A stretch of DNA of 64,000 bases from Brienomyrus brachyistius (GCF_023856365.1 NC_064540.1:5944001-6008000); one strand, 5' to 3'. Counted from the first letter of the stretch, positions 1 through 14,237 are shown. Numbers and translations: made by a program. Notes: generated by a model not told the origin, from the sequence alone.

Positions 1-3000
1 CATTTAAAGAGTGAAAATGCAAACTGGAATCCGCTTTCACCCATTACTTAGGTGACCAAGCATGCCTGTACTTCTAAAATAAATTCTTTCAACACGTTCG
101 ATGTATACGTAAAATGTTTTTTTTTAAAAATCACCAACTTCAGCCTTTCTCTGTACTTATTTAAGTCTTGGTAAATGACCACAAGACAAATGTAACTGAA
201 ATATTATACAATGAGGTCTAAAACTTACTAATAAGCACATGCCATAAAAAGAATTCCTGTGGTATGGTAGTGTGCCTCCATGCGGTACGGTAACGGCTGA
301 AGCTAGTTAGTGATCTTAAGTAGTTTTCAATCCGTCTGTACAGAACGGCATTGTTTCTGAAAAAGGACCACAAAATGTAATTGTTGTTTTTGTCTGCTTA
401 ATAAAAAAAGAAATATATAAAAACGATCCTCCATAAACCACAGGACTGAGCCGATGCCAGCTGAGAAGGCCGACACCGGACAACACATTTAACCTCCAGC
501 GATCGCGAGAAGCAGTCCGATTGCCTTTACACAGCGAAGTTCTGTGGCTCTTATAAGAGGAGGTCGTGTTGGGGGGGGGGGGGGGGTGTTCGGGAGGGAC
601 AACAACTGGAGAAAATCAGCCAGAAAGAAATTAATTAATTGTAAAAGTCCAGCTGAAATATTCCAAAGGCCGTCTGCATAAAATCCATCCCATCCAGTCC
701 AAGGATAGATCACTGCTTAGATCAACTCACTCCCTCAATGTAGCATAAAAATAAGCACTCACATTGGAAATGGGGGCAGGAGGAAAAAAGAAAAATGTAA
801 AATAATTCCTATATAAACACATACATAGGACTGAGGCCTGTGTTTGTGGCAAATTTTCCCAGGGCATTTATAGATAAACAAAAGCAGCTGGGTGATTAAA
901 GAGAACAGCAGTGATGCCACCCTGATCTGCGGTTTGAGTGCAAGAACATCAGCCAGACAAAGAGAAAGAAGATATAAGCAAGAAAAGAACTGAGCAGTAA
1001 GAGTATATGTGAGGGAGACCATTCGGTCACGAAGACTGTGACAAAGGTCACGTGCTAATAGAGAATGTCTGTGTCATTATATTAAACCCTTAAAGCAGCG
1101 TCTTTACCAGGATCGTGTGGCCAGCCTGTGGGAGGGAACTTTAAGTTCCCGCTCTGTGGTGTGCCTGGGTTCGGAGACTGGAGGGGGGGGGCGCTTGGAA
1201 TCCTCACATGTCCTTATTAAGACAGGCCCCGGGATCTCTGTTTCTCCTCTGCCATCTCCCTGGTGTCCACCGAATCCCCTCCCCCCCCCCCCCTCATCCC
1301 CCGCCTCCTTTTGCTCAGAGTCTCTGCCCAAATAAGGACAAGAGACTAGGGGAGCCATGTGGACCGGGGAATACGGGAAGGGGACGTTTACCAATTTAGG
1401 CGTCCACCACGGGCCTGGAAATCCCAGCACTGCTTTTGCTGGAAGGCATCGCCGGGTCTCAGCACCAGCCGGCCACAGCCTTAGGAAGCACAAATGGGCC
1501 AGTCGAGCCCAGTCAAGAGTGTTACACAAGGCTCAGTTTGGGTCTCGGTTTAGCGCTCGGATCACGTTACCCACATAAAGCGCTAATAACAAATATGCCA
1601 GTTCCCCCTTTTTTAATAACAAATCTATTCCCTTCTTTGCAGCTCCAAGCTTTTGGTCAGAGCTGAACCCGACACATGGGGATCAGTTGGCTAAAAACTA
1701 GGATAATGGGAGGAGAACTGTGGAATACTTCTACATGGATCCATAAAGCACTCCTCTTCCCATGGACTTCTGGTGCAAAGGATTCAGGCACACACCAGGA
1801 GAGAGCACCGCACCACAGCACCCTCCTGCAAGGCTGAGAACCTGTTAAAGTCTTCCTCAGTTGACGTGCATGCGGTACAACATACTTACATCTGTATTTG
1901 TTTCTGGCAAGTCACTCCAGCTGCTACTGGCTAAGGCCTAATACATCACGACCATCACCACAGATGGAGTCTCCCTGCCTGAGTTTGACTCATTCACAAG
2001 TCTTTTTCGTAGCAGCAATTTCTCTCTCTCTCAGGTCATATCCTAACCAGGAATCTTTTAGCTCAAACAAACATGAAGCCGTGTCCTGGACACTCAGGGT
2101 GTACACAAGCCGGTCGACTCACAATCCCTAACATTCCCAGAGTGCTGCCCATTCCATGTTATAAACCCCATAAACATATAGAGAATGCCCTGTGCACGCT
2201 TAATCCTTTGATTCATTTTTTTTTGTCTTGAACAAAACCAGTTCTTGTTTCGGATGTAAATTATCCCCAACATTAGCCGTCCATCTGTATCAACCCATTG
2301 TGCCATAAAACCACATTAGACTGAGTATAGAGTCGTACGGCAAACAATAACAGAAAAGATCCCTTGTACTACGGACCGCGGTAGATTAGCGGCTAAACCC
2401 TTTGTGTACCGCACTTGGGGGCCACCGAGGAAGGAGAAACGGGATGAATCAGCGTTACACGGCCTGCAGGCCCCGTGATGCGTTTCCTAACAGGTGACCA
2501 TGTGGGGGTCGCCGTGGGAATGGGCTGCCGACGCCGTGGGAATGTGGCGGGAAGGTCTTCGGAATGGGGCGCGGGTCGGGCGAGACTGGGAGTGCCTTTG
2601 GGGAGACACTGGCACGGAGTGGGAGCACAGGGGGCTCATTTTTGGAGAGTGCCGGAGAAGACAGAGGGTGAAGGATACCCGGTTGGCCCAGGAAGGTAGT
2701 GGCTGACCTTAAAACCCGCTCTGCTCCAGATCTGCTGGAGTGTAGTTGCTTATGCTAACTCGCGGATCCCTGCTGTTGTTAATCATCATAAATCATTAAA
2801 ATATCCTTTGAGGCAAGAGGGATTAAAGGGGTTGGTAGAAGGTGTGTGAAAAACATAATTAATTTTCAAAGCAAGGAGGAGTTTTATTAGTGATCAGTGT
2901 GCTTTTAGCTATGTGTACTTAAATTCTAAACTTTTTCTGCAAACTAAGGAAGAGGCTTAGCTAACTACACATTCTTCACTGAAAACTAATTTATCATAAA

Positions 3001-3604
3001 TTTATCTACATAAAACACTGGCTCCAAATGAGAAAGAACCGTGTACAGCTATAGAGATTTGCGTTGTGTTCTGTATTCGTAGTTAGATGCACTGTCTGCG
3101 ATCATGTGATCTGAAGATCCACGTCACAGTCCATAAGCTCTCGCAGCCAGGAGGATTTCTCCAATTTCCTCAGTGAGAAGAGGGTAAATATTTATTCCGG
3201 GATAATTAACTATTCCATGCGCAAACAGACGCGGTCTCCTGGACAACTAGCGGATTGAGCCAGAAGCCCAAACGAAAGGGGGCTAACCTTCTGCATGCCG
3301 TTTTGTCACAGACAATGTGGGAGGCGCCGGTCCACGAGTGGGTCCCTCGCGCGAAATAGAGTCACGTGTGCCATCTTATCTGTTCTGTGGAAGCCAGCTT
3401 TCTCTTGCCTGTCCACAGCTGAGGCTTATTTCAATGTGAAGGGCCCCCCTCCCAGAATGAAGGCTTTGTTAGGAGGGTTGCTGGTGCAGCTGCAACTCTT
3501 GTAACACTTGTTAGCCCAAGGCACCCCTGGAGGGGGTGGGAGGGGAGCTGAGCTGCTCTCAGAGTAACAGCCCCCCTTCTCCCAGACTGCCACCTACAGT
3601 ACCT

Positions 3605-3657
<53 letters not shown>
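3605..3657. repeat. (TC)n(AC)n compound microsatellite
   Basis: TC units from about 3605 to 3622, then AC units to 3657. Confidence 0.99.
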
Positions 3658-3658
<1 letters not shown>

Positions 3659-6600
3659 CCTAAAGCATAACAGGCTCACTCAGAGAGGAGCAGCTGCTCT
3701 TGCAGGTCAGGTTACAGATAAGGAAGACATTTTTAGGCTGGGGCCCAAAGATCAGCGCAGACACATGGAAGCACCCATGCTCAGGGTCAACTGTGCACCG
3801 GGGAGCTTAAGCCATGCCGCACCTACACGACCTGACAGAGCAACACAGAGAACGTAAGAGCGCACAAGAATTATCGAGTTTTCCTTGATCAATGTTAAAA
3901 AGATAACAGGACTAGGAGCGCTCACCAAGCCAAAGGCATTTTTCACTCACAAAATCGATAAGCAGTCCTATCTGAAACTATGCTTTCCTGACTAATAGAA
4001 ATGACAGAAAAATCCCTCGAAAATATCCAGTTTGGTCCCTGAAAGGTTTTTCTCAACTTGTCCCCCACTCGCCCCCCTCTGCCGGCCCTCTCGCCAAAAC
4101 CACGGCCCATTAAATGGCTGCAGTACCAGTGACCGCGGACTCGCTCCTCCCCCCCCCCCCCCCCCCCCCCCCATGCCCTCACAAAGAGGGAAGACAGAAC
4201 CAAGCCTCATTTCCACTTCTATCACAGGGCATCTTTCCCATTTACACCGCGAAGGAGGAAAAATGAGGAGGTTGCCAATCAACTGGTTCTGACTCCTCCC
4301 GTCTGTGAAAAATTCACCGATTTTACCAGAGACGACAACGCAGCAGCTACCAGAACTGTGGCTGAAGAGCTAGACAAAGAAGCACCCTCTATACACGGCT
4401 CCTAACCTTCTAGACACAAAACCTTAACCTCCACCATCTCCCGCACCACCCAAGGTTCCACTCTGCACACACCCCTGCCTCGGCCCACTCTTCTTCTGGC
4501 TTTAATGGACTATAACTCCCTCCCATAACATCCTCCTACTTCCGCTTTGGCATTGCATACAGGAAGCAATAGAAGCAGGGAGCACAGAGATATCTGAAGA
4601 AAGAAAACACTCTCATACACACACACACACATACACGAGGCTTGAAAGCAAAGGGGCCAAAGCTGATAGACTGATAAACTAGACAGCATCATTTGAAGCA
4701 GTTTAACAACTAGTGTGACAGATGAGTGTGATTACGAGACTGTGAAATGAGTGCCTTACAATAACCTCTATCCTAAGTATCCCAAGAGGTTCATTTTTTA
4801 TGATAACTGCCTATATACTAACACTGAATACACATTACGAAACTGCAAAACCACTGCACACCCATATACTTAGAGGTACTATAGTATGGTAAACAAATCC
4901 TTTCTGCTGTAAGCTAGCAGCTCCTGTAGACAATCTTCAGAAACATAATTATTAAGACCCCTCCCCCCCCCCCCCCCGAGCCATTAAACATAACTTGCCC
5001 TATTCCACCATCAAAACACCAAAATTGAGCAAAGCACAAACATATGGAATAGTTTGAGGTCTACGAAGGAAGGGGCGAGAACCACTTCTATAAACCACAA
5101 ATTCCAGCACTACTAAGAGTTCAATCCAAACTTCCTTTCACATAAGGTTTCTCTGCTTAGGATCACCACACCGAGGATTCTTGATTCCTCACAACGTTTG
5201 GTGAGCAATCCATCACTCTGATTTTGTAATTCCACAGTCATATATGCATCTTGGATATCGTAGAATTAGACAAGAGATTGGAGTCCTACACTTAATTATA
5301 TTGTGGTCCATTTTGCAACCAGAGCAGCTCCAGAAGCCTTTAATTTGTCTTCAAAATGTCAGCAAGTGAGATTTACAAGTCACGTGACCTATCAAAGAAT
5401 CCTGATGGTCCCGTGTTTCTACTCGCCCCAGTCCAACCAGCAGATAAGACACCCACCCTCCCGGACCATTCCTGTTTAACAGACAACCACCCCCACGGCC
5501 CGAATCCCCAGCCCCTCCCCTCTGTGTTCCCGCGGCAACGCGCCACACAAAGCACAACTGCCAAACACCAGCATAGTGCCACGCCGCGGTTCTCCTCACG
5601 TCCACTAAAGCGTGTTGTGACAAGCCTCACAAGCGGCAGGTCTCCCTGTGCACCTTCCTCTGTCACAGGGAGCAGGGTTGGAACGCAAGCTTATCATAAG
5701 CGCCATCCCCAGGGACCACGGTTCAACAAAGAGCCGTAAAACCCAGGTCGGGCCTGGAGACTGTCTGAAATCAAGCAGTCCAGAATGTTCTGATTAGGTC
5801 TAAATGGGGCTCATTTAGGGCAGAGGGAAAATTATATAATAAATATAGCAGCAAATGGAAAGCTATTCTAAAGCTTCCATAGGGACTGTTGGGAGAGTGG
5901 GCACTGAAGATATGAATACTGAGGTACCAACAAGGCTAACTGAGGAGCAGAGAGAGTGATGAGCAGGGGATAAGGGACCTACAGCAGCCAACAGATGAAG
6001 GATATTCTGAGAGAAAAAAAACCACACAGGAGAGCAAGCGACAAATCAGGGACAAAAGCAGCAAGTGAATCTACGGGAACTCCATCATGACCTCTATGGG
6101 TGTGTATTTTATCGATAGCTAAAAAAAAAAAACTGATCCTGAGGTCTGGCCAAAGATCCAGACATCTTGAAGCACATGCAGATGTGACCACAGAACAGGA
6201 CGTGACGGAGCTGTCGCCCCAGCCAGCCGCCTGAAAGGGAACAGCTGTGTGACCGAAGGGTTAACAGTATGCAACGGCACGCTATTCCGCTAATCCAATC
6301 GGCAGAGGGCCCGATTGCTGCTAGGCCAACTTCTGAAACGCACACAAACCACCTGCGGACGACGAGGCTTTGTAGCAGTGAAGCCATACTTCAAATGGGC
6401 AATAGCCATCCTTTGGATAGCACACATTTGTAGGTGACCATCGATGCAACTAGGGTCACGCCTCCCAGGCAGCTCTTGGCATCATTCCTGTGTCGGTAAC
6501 CACGAGAGACATACACGTCAAGGGTGCATTCCTTTCGTCAGGCCATTGTCTTCGAGCATAATTACAGGTGTAGGTAAAAACACCTCTCTATCTTGCCCAC

Positions 6601-7959
6601 AAACAGGCATCCACAAACCTGCACTCAGAGGAGGAATAAAGCAGCAAGATTGTATCCACAAAAAGGTGACTTAAGTCTGGCTAATGTGGCAGCAGTGGAC
6701 AATACACACACTAGCCATATATGGATTCCCTGGTACCTTGTCATGTTTATTTTTTAGTTATGTTTATGATAATTGTTTGGATAAATTACTCATATCAGTT
6801 ATTTTAAAACAACGTAGGTTTAGGTTTGGCCCCTTTCTCGTGGCTGACTGCCCAATTAGAACGTAGAATTTGTTCCTTACTTTCTGGAAAGAAGCACTCG
6901 AATTTAAGTACACTTAAGTAAAAGAAATGGTCATTACAGGAAAAAGTTAATTCGACTCATTAAGAACATTTGCAAAGTGTTCATTATTGAGTTAAATAGG
7001 TTATTTTACAGATTATTCTGCCAGATTCTGTCAATTATGCAATTATAGCCTGCCAGTTAAACATAGGCACAGCCAAAGGCTGAATTAGAGATTTTGAGTG
7101 CTTTTCAGGTTGGATTAAACCCTTCTGTTTACAGAATAGCTGGCAGAGAAAAACTCATCGGTATCGAAGCATTTCTTCTTGTTCTACTTAATAAACACCT
7201 AGCTGGCTCCCTGAGACCCCTGAGCTGCCAACGCACAGCAACACGCTTAGTACTCATTGTTAAATGCTCACAAAGCTCGATAGGAGGCGGTCGACTGCCT
7301 TATGGGAAGCGGGTCGTTTTTCTCAGGTACCAGAATTGACTGAGTGCAGACCTTAATGCAAATGAGTTAGGAAAAAAAAAATCTTGATTCCCATTTACAC
7401 AGTAAACATTAACCTAGAATGTCAGCCATTTTGGAAAAAGAAAAAATCACTAGGGCTTCACATCATATGTTATGTTCAACATAAGAAGCCGATACAAAGT
7501 AATTTTTATTAATTTTCTGAGCTGAAATCTTGTACTTCAAAATCAGTATTGCAACAATTTTAGTCATTAGCAACATTACCTATCATATCTGATTATTCAT
7601 GGAGACTAAATCCACCAATATTGCATTGCTCTTGTTCCAGTTATCACCTTCTTCAAGTGGCAGGTATGTGAAATTTCTCAAAGATAGTTTTGCCATCGGT
7701 ATCCTGGGATGACTAAAAACTGGTGCCAGGGACCTTTCGATGTAAATATTGCAACATTCAACCAGCAGTAATAAGCTGGACAGATGCTTAGAAGACAGAA
7801 CTGAGGAACTCAAATATTTGGATCAGTTAGTTTCCAGAATATGCTCTCCAATAAATAATATAAATGAGAGAATAAACGCGTAAAGATTCGGGAAACTAAA
7901 GCTTCTAGGATGATGCAATTCAGCGTCATTTGGATTCATACATCTTATCCTGACTGACA

Positions 7960-8005
7960 AAAAGGTAACTTTTTGAGGGTGTAATTCTGCTTAAAGTTAC
8001 CTTTT
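7960..8005. repeat. 13-bp inverted repeat
   Basis: AAAAGGTAACTTT at 7960-7972 and its reverse complement at 7993-8005, with a 20-nt loop. Confidence 0.85.
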
Positions 8006-9649
8006 CAGCACCTTGACCCAACATCACAGTTCAGTCCTGTGCTGGAAGAAAGCCTTTATTGGTTTCACACAACACACATATAGCTGCCCAAAGCAGGCTG
8101 CAGGGATTCTCATGATATGGCACACAATACATTCACGTTTATGGACATGGATTTCTGTTCACTGCTTTTTAGCGAGTAAAGATTATTGACGCGCAAAGCC
8201 CCTTGAGCGGACACTTTCGACGCACGAGACATAGGTTCTGACACGTCCGTTTTTCAGCTGGAGACTTGCCTACGGCTGCTGGTTTCACATTACACATCTC
8301 GCTCCAAAAAGGCTGTTTCCAGGGTGGCAACCCCCAAACTGCATTTCCAGCAGGAACGAGTTCCCCGAATGAAACGCTACAGTGTCGCCCAGCCTTGTTG
8401 ACCTGACAGGTGTGGCCATACGCAAGACAGACACATGGACAGAGAGACTGGCCAGCTCGCATAGACTTTCATTATTGCAGGTGCAACATAACCTTACAGA
8501 ACAGGCCCATGACAGAAAAAGTCAATCCTTCAGTTTCACAAAGCAGCTGCCCTTCCAGTGACTTCTCACTCTGAAGCCCTGGTTGACGTTTCATTCTTTC
8601 CAAGCTAGCAAAACACTATACACACCTATTCATCACACACTGGCCATAATGAGCGTGCAGGTTTTCCTGCAAATTAGCTGCCGCAGGAGGATAAATATTT
8701 CACTAGGCACAGTTAACATACTAACATCCCTTCCAGGATAAGTCATTCTGGGAAGGAAAAGTGAAATGAACTATTTCCATTTAAGAGGAAATGGCACAGT
8801 GTGTATAAATCTACACCTCAGCACCTAAAACAGAGTCCTATCTGTGCTGAACTAGTCCTGTATGGTGACATTCCACCACACAATTAATCCAGTTATCAGT
8901 TCAAACTGCCACAGATTTGCAGTGATTTTGGATGTTTTTCTGCTGTTGACAAGTAGTCATTGTCATGGAGGTTCTTTTATATTTTACATATATTTCTTAA
9001 AACTGGAAAAGCCTGTATATTCTTGTCAAGCTAAAAAACAGGAGTGTCCTCACACTGGAAGGTGTGATGTTTAATAATAGGCCCAGTAAAAACTAAGATC
9101 CCCCTTCCTGGTTTCCTGTGATGACTGCAAAATGACTCTTTGAAATTAAGCCCTGACATTCAGAAAAGGCTCCGGACGCAGAGTAAAAATGCAACGAGAA
9201 GCACTTTTAAGAATTAACAAATTGCCTTCCCTGCAGCACAAAAAAAAAAAAAAAAGGTCTAATGGTCGGAGTTATCGTTTCGAATTTTATAAATTCAGTA
9301 CGTTGATCCTGAAGGTCTTTAAACATGACCCGCAAAGCCTCCGCAAAAAGAAAGGAAATAAAACCACTTGGTCCAACATTTTTAGCATTCGTGAAAACCA
9401 ACAGTTTTCCTCCAGAAAAATTCAGAGCTCTTGCCCTACGCGTTTTCCCGCGCAGGACCCGTATTTTTTTATTTTTTTTTTTAAACCTACATGAAAGCGC
9501 AAGCCTCCTATGCGGGTGAATCATCCACTTAAGAGATACGTGGCCCGCTCCGTCTTTTCACAGCGTGCCCTCGGATCCACACACTGCAGGCCGCACCGCC
9601 AGCCTTTTTCCATTACGGACCGACCTCATGTCGCGAGATACATAAACAT

Positions 9650-9710
9650 CTATCATCTGCGCGCGGTCTCTCATGCGCGCGCGCTCGCTCGCTCGCTAGC
9701 TCTGGGAAAA
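9650..9710. repeat. CpG-rich GCGC/CGCT simple repeat
   Basis: It contains GCGCGCGCTCGCTCGCTCGC inside a modest CpG patch (9.4-9.75 kb). No gene start is recognisable around it. Confidence 0.6.
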
Positions 9711-11756
9711 AAAAGCGTTTCCCTTCATGAGCAGCACCAGCACAGCTTATACCCGCAAACCCCGGGCAAGTCGATGGATAGCCTTTGATGTGGCATTGTT
9801 GGAGTCAGGCCCTTTTCCCATCCACGGCCCAGATTGGCAGAAAGTACATATTCATTTCTGCCACAAATGCTGCCTCAGAAGGGCTGTTCGGTACGTCTGC
9901 AAGCGTGCGAGACCTTCCCTTAAACCAAAGCTAATGTTAGTGTTTCTTACCCAAATTTTTCACCAGGGAAGTTCTGGTTTTATGCAGTTCCTGCGATATG
10001 CCCCAGCCCACCTCAACATGTTTAAAGCTGTTAGTTGTTAGCAACCGTACTACGATTATTCTTTAATTTTATATCTACGCTTAAACTTTAGTCAAGCGTG
10101 TTACTTATATTGGTGAAAAATTCTAACCGGCAACTTATACTTGTGTGACACTCACTCCAAATTTCACACCAGACAACGTATACCAGACACCATGTAGTTT
10201 GTGAAACACACTTTAGTGTTTTATACAGAACTTATCCGACACGGAGAACTCGAAGCAACTGGAAATCACAACACCTCCACTTTACTTTTTCATGGCATGA
10301 TTTAATAACACATATATAAACGTTGAAACTCACATAACGTGATTCGTACTAGGCCTAATTAACTATGTGTCTGCTCATTCACTCCCGTATAAAGAATGCA
10401 TATCTCTGGGGGTAGGAAACTAATTTTAACCAATATTAAAAACATGCAAATCTTGAGTCAAACAACTAATGGGCTGTTCAGAACAGCTAGATACACTGAG
10501 AAACCGCTCCTGAAGTTTTGAAAAGTATCGGGAATACACTTTAGTGGGAAAAGTCTAATATTCGCAGGGCCGGATCTTAGCATGATGCTTCGCGCACAAA
10601 ACCGCAGTGCGCGTCCATTATCCCGCATGCAAGCCGGACACTCCGCAGCGCATCTCGTTTTCTTATTTAACATTTGAAAGTATATGGCCATACCATGTCT
10701 CCCCGACGTCAAACCTAAAACTGGTTATTTTTAACTCCGTGCGCGTTAAAACGTATGAGTAATTACACAAGTAACCTTATGTAAATTGTAATTCACCTCC
10801 CGTTTAATATTTAAACAGAATATACGGTGAAATTCACAAAACAATCTGGCTCTAACTAAATTATGTTGAAACGTGTTCTTTCGTTGCTTCAAAGTTAGTC
10901 TTACAAAGTAACTTTTTAAAAACATTAAAAATTCTTACTGTAAATGCTACAAAACACAAAACATATTACTAGTCATATTACTAAATTTAACTATTAGAAA
11001 CATTCAGCACTCAACTGTATCAAAATAAAATTCATTGAGTCTAATTCTGATAATACGTGTAGTGTTATTATTTCTTTTTTATTTCTTTATTATTTAAGCA
11101 ACATTGCACCTGCTGGCGATTCGGCGGCCGAGATTCAGTTACTTTCCTGTGTGGATTTCAGCAAATATACATTTAGGGGATAAAAGGATAAAATAAAGTC
11201 TGAAGTACTCTTTCTCATATAAACAACGCGTTAGAGGGGAAAATACATTTAGCCTACCTGTGAATTTATTAAGCGGATTCTTCAAAAACAGCGCTTGCCA
11301 AAGTAGCCTAATCATCCAGTTGTGGCGTGTCCCCCCACTGTTTTTCCTTGTGTCAATCCCCGTGTAAAATAATAAAAATAGTCTGTGAAGCCCCCGAACA
11401 AGTAGTGGAAAGTATGAATACAGTGGGGATTCAAGTCCGACAATCTGCACAGAGAAAGAAAGGAACATGATAAGGCGCTCGTAGCGTCGGCAATGAAGAA
11501 AAAAGTCAATTAAACCAAAGATCACGTTTTACTTTAAATTTAATAAATCAGACTTCCCAGCAAGGATTCCTTCCACGCTTTCACGGAGAAAGTCACATAA
11601 AGAGCATCTATCCTTATTTTCCTCCCTCCCAACTACGGGAGTCCCACGAGAAAAAATGCAAAAAATGACAAAGATCCGAAAACTTCGGAAAGCGAGCGGC
11701 ACGAAACTTTACCAAAACATTTCAAACAAAGAAAGGGGTTTAATAAACACTCACCT

Positions 11757-12030
11757 AAAGTCGGTAAACCTTTTTCCTAAATAAAGCGAAAGTCAAACTT
11801 TCGTGTATTTAAACTTCTTTATTTTTTCAGGTGTCTTTTTCTTTTCTATAAATATTTCCCCCAGTTTGACAGTAAAGGTGGAATGTAAAGTATGAGTTTG
11901 GTATGAAATCAACGCCGACGCTGAAAACGAAGAAAAAACGTCGAAGGAGGAGGAGTCAGGGCGATGCGTCAATCAACTGAGATGGGGGCGGGTCCTTCCC
12001 AGTAAACCCCGCCCATTGAACTATCTGCCA
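11757..12030 (-). promoter_or_regulatory. Putative minus-strand promoter and 5' UTR exon
   Basis: GC boxes (GGGGGCGGG at about 11985 and CCCCGCCC at about 12007) and several CpGs sit next to a minus-strand segment ending in a perfect TTTAG/GTGAGT donor (intron begins at 11756). No ATG-containing frame is convincing. If synteny with human TEAD3-TULP1 holds, this could be a non-coding first exon of tead3, but no TEA-domain exon was found in the window. Confidence 0.3.
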
Positions 12031-12380
12031 GATCTTCATATTACAGTTAAAAAATTCGCGTCATTGTTTAGCCACATTCAGAAAAGACTCATTCAGATTT
12101 ATCAACCCACGTGAAATGGCAATTGCTAAAGCCTCTAACTGCTGTATTATACACCCTCCATTTTATTATGGGGACAAAAAAAAATGTACGAAAAACTAAT
12201 ATTTTTTATGAAACTACTTCCCAGGTGGCATGGTGTCTGTGTTTGTATCTGTCTGTGTGGGTGTGTGTGGAGTTTTCATGTTATCTCTGTTTTGTATGGG
12301 CTTCCTCACGATCTAAAGCAAGTATTTTAGCGTTTCTAAATAGTCTGTTTTGTGCGTGTATGTGTCGTATGAAGGTTTGA

Positions 12381-12480
12381 TGTCCTGTCCAGGGTGTATC
12401 CCTGCCTGGTTTCTAATGCTGTCTGGGATAGGCTCAGTGACCCTAGCTGGCGAGAGCAGCTGGAAGATGGATAGAAATTA
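12381..12480 (+). repeat. Fragment of the abundant GATAGGCTC-type SINE/LINE tail
   Basis: TGTCCAGGGTGTATCCCTGC, GGGATAGGCTCAGTGACC and GAAGATGGATAGA form the typical 3' tail of a very common teleost repeat. Confidence 0.6.
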
Positions 12481-12489
12481 TATCCAAGT

Positions 12490-13910
12490 ATCACCTGTTT
12501 TTTTCATTTGAATCATGTGAACTGCTGTTTATGGATAAAGCTTGTTTTGTATGAAGTTATTTTTATGCCGAAATAATTGCAAATGCAAGTTTTACCACTT
12601 ACAACAGGTAAAACAGAGTGTTTAGAAAATTGTCGGTTATTCATTGTGGTAGCTTATCATTACATTTAGGTATTAAAGAAAAGTACTTGACTTAGCTCAT
12701 TTTTGTTTTTCTTTCGAGACTCCAAGTTCAGAGTGTGTCGGTGAACATTCCAGAAAGCCGAAAGTGCCTCTGCACTTTAAGGAGCACATGTTTAGCCTAA
12801 TGTAGTGATTTAAAAATCCTTTAAAAAATACGCATATGCACACTCTGCATATTCCTTTAACTACTGAATGCCTCAAAAAAAAATATATATTTTTTATTAG
12901 GTAACTCATACCTGGTCATTTTTTAGTAATTAAAATATCAATCGATACATCTATAGCCTACAGGTATTCGACTTTTAATTCAAATCCATAAAAAGTCAAA
13001 TAAGTCGAACAATAAATGTATGAAACACTTTGTCCATGATACTTTTAATGCTCACAGACACGTGGGTACAAGCAGAAATTCACTCACGCACACACAGGGT
13101 CATTTAATTTGCACGCGCGCACACACCCGCGCGCAAAGGGACCGGAGCGGCGTGTCTGAGTGTGTGAACGGCTGCCCGAGCAGGTTCATCCAGCGGTGAT
13201 TAACGCCCGCGGCTCTCACACGCCCTTCACCCAAGTCGCCTTCAGCTGAAACACGGGACAGGTTTTTCTACCTCTTCTGACTTCTCTCCCTCCCCTCATT
13301 ATCTGCAGCAACAGAGCCGTAAAGCGACCGCTTGCGAGTTTCTGTGGCTGTCTGTATCAACTTTCACCTTCTCACAAGCTCTCACAAACCACCTCTGGGG
13401 CAACTAACGAAAACCCAGAAACACTCTGCATTATCAGCCTCACCAACCCTCTCAACATCATTAACTTAAAAAAAGTACTTCAAATATATTAAGTAAAATG
13501 CTATAACTCATTCAGATAAACCCAATTAATGCCCAGCACATCTTTGCTGCAGCTGTGAATTATGTTTGGACTCTTTTTAAACAGCAAACATCTTGGCAGG
13601 CATGTGTTAGTAATCCACAAAACTTTTTACAAAAGTCCTCGACAAATCAAGTTATATACGCCAGACATCTGTCTAGTTACCTCCTGCCAGCTGTACCTAA
13701 GGAAAAAAAAACCCATCTGCATGTCAGGTCTCGAACACACTGATACTATTTTAAACACACTGAACAATACTTACACTATCCTTCATGAAATGACAACTAA
13801 GTTGTCGTTGCTCGGGAAACAGCATTTGCGCGGCGTTCTCGCTTTCTTCAATTTTCGGGTTGTAGCTTAATGAAATGAAAAACGACCTCCGTTGCACTTG
13901 CGTTTGAGGC
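12490..13910. other. Intergenic stretch, CpG patch at 13.10-13.23 kb
   Basis: Mostly AT-rich. A short CpG-bearing part near 13100-13230 (GCACGCGCGCACACACCCGC) might be regulatory. No exon seen. Confidence 0.4.
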
Positions 13911-13914
13911 TGAG

Positions 13915-13920
13915 TTTATT
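13915..13920 (-). terminator. Candidate poly(A) signal for tulp1
   Basis: AATAAA on the minus strand, about 810 bp past the stop. I noticed no closer canonical hexamer, but weaker variants could be used. Confidence 0.3.
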
Positions 13921-14137
13921 TGTTCTGTTTCTGAGCCGTATCTAGCTTTGAACAGGAACTGAGCTCCGATTTAGCTAAAGTTACTGAAACGTTGCATCAC
14001 TGATACTTGCGGTCTCATCATCTGAGAGAGTGCTTATACATTCAAGAACATCTTACATGTTCAGATGATTATAGGAGATAAACACCCTGGCCAAAAAGAA
14101 TGCAGGTCATGATCAAAGGAAGGCTAGACGGAGACAA

Positions 14138-14237
14138 TTGCAACCAATTGCGAATATTTGCGTCTGTCTTGGTACCTCATGCCTTTTTCAATGCATGAGG
14201 TACCAAGACAGACGCAAATATTCGCAATTGGTTGCAA
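14138..14237. repeat. Perfect 45-bp inverted repeat (hairpin) with 10-nt loop
   Basis: Arms 14138-14182 and 14193-14237 are exact reverse complements; the loop is 14183-14192. It lies about 500 bp beyond the tulp1 stop codon. The first TTTATT (AATAAA on the minus strand) I found further along that strand is at 13915-13920, so the hairpin may sit in the tulp1 3' UTR. Confidence 0.95.

Larger units (their letters stand above)
1..11700. other. Non-coding stretch, no gene recognised
   Basis: Reading frames here are short and none resembles a known protein. Contents seen: G16 at 571-586, C-rich 1278-1292, a GC-rich segment at about 2400-2700, compound microsatellite 3605-3657, C24 at 4149-4172, C-run near 4963-4977, a short hairpin at 7960-8005 and a CpG patch at 9.4-9.75 kb. 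It could be the 5' intron of a neighbouring minus-strand gene. Confidence 0.5.

Noticed and set aside
1104..1529. 141-residue minus frame
   Set aside because: C/G-run driven, no similarity to known families and no splice support.
1..14000. TEAD3 coding exons expected from synteny
   Set aside because: I searched by eye for TEA-domain residues on the minus strand and found none, so no such exon is reported.
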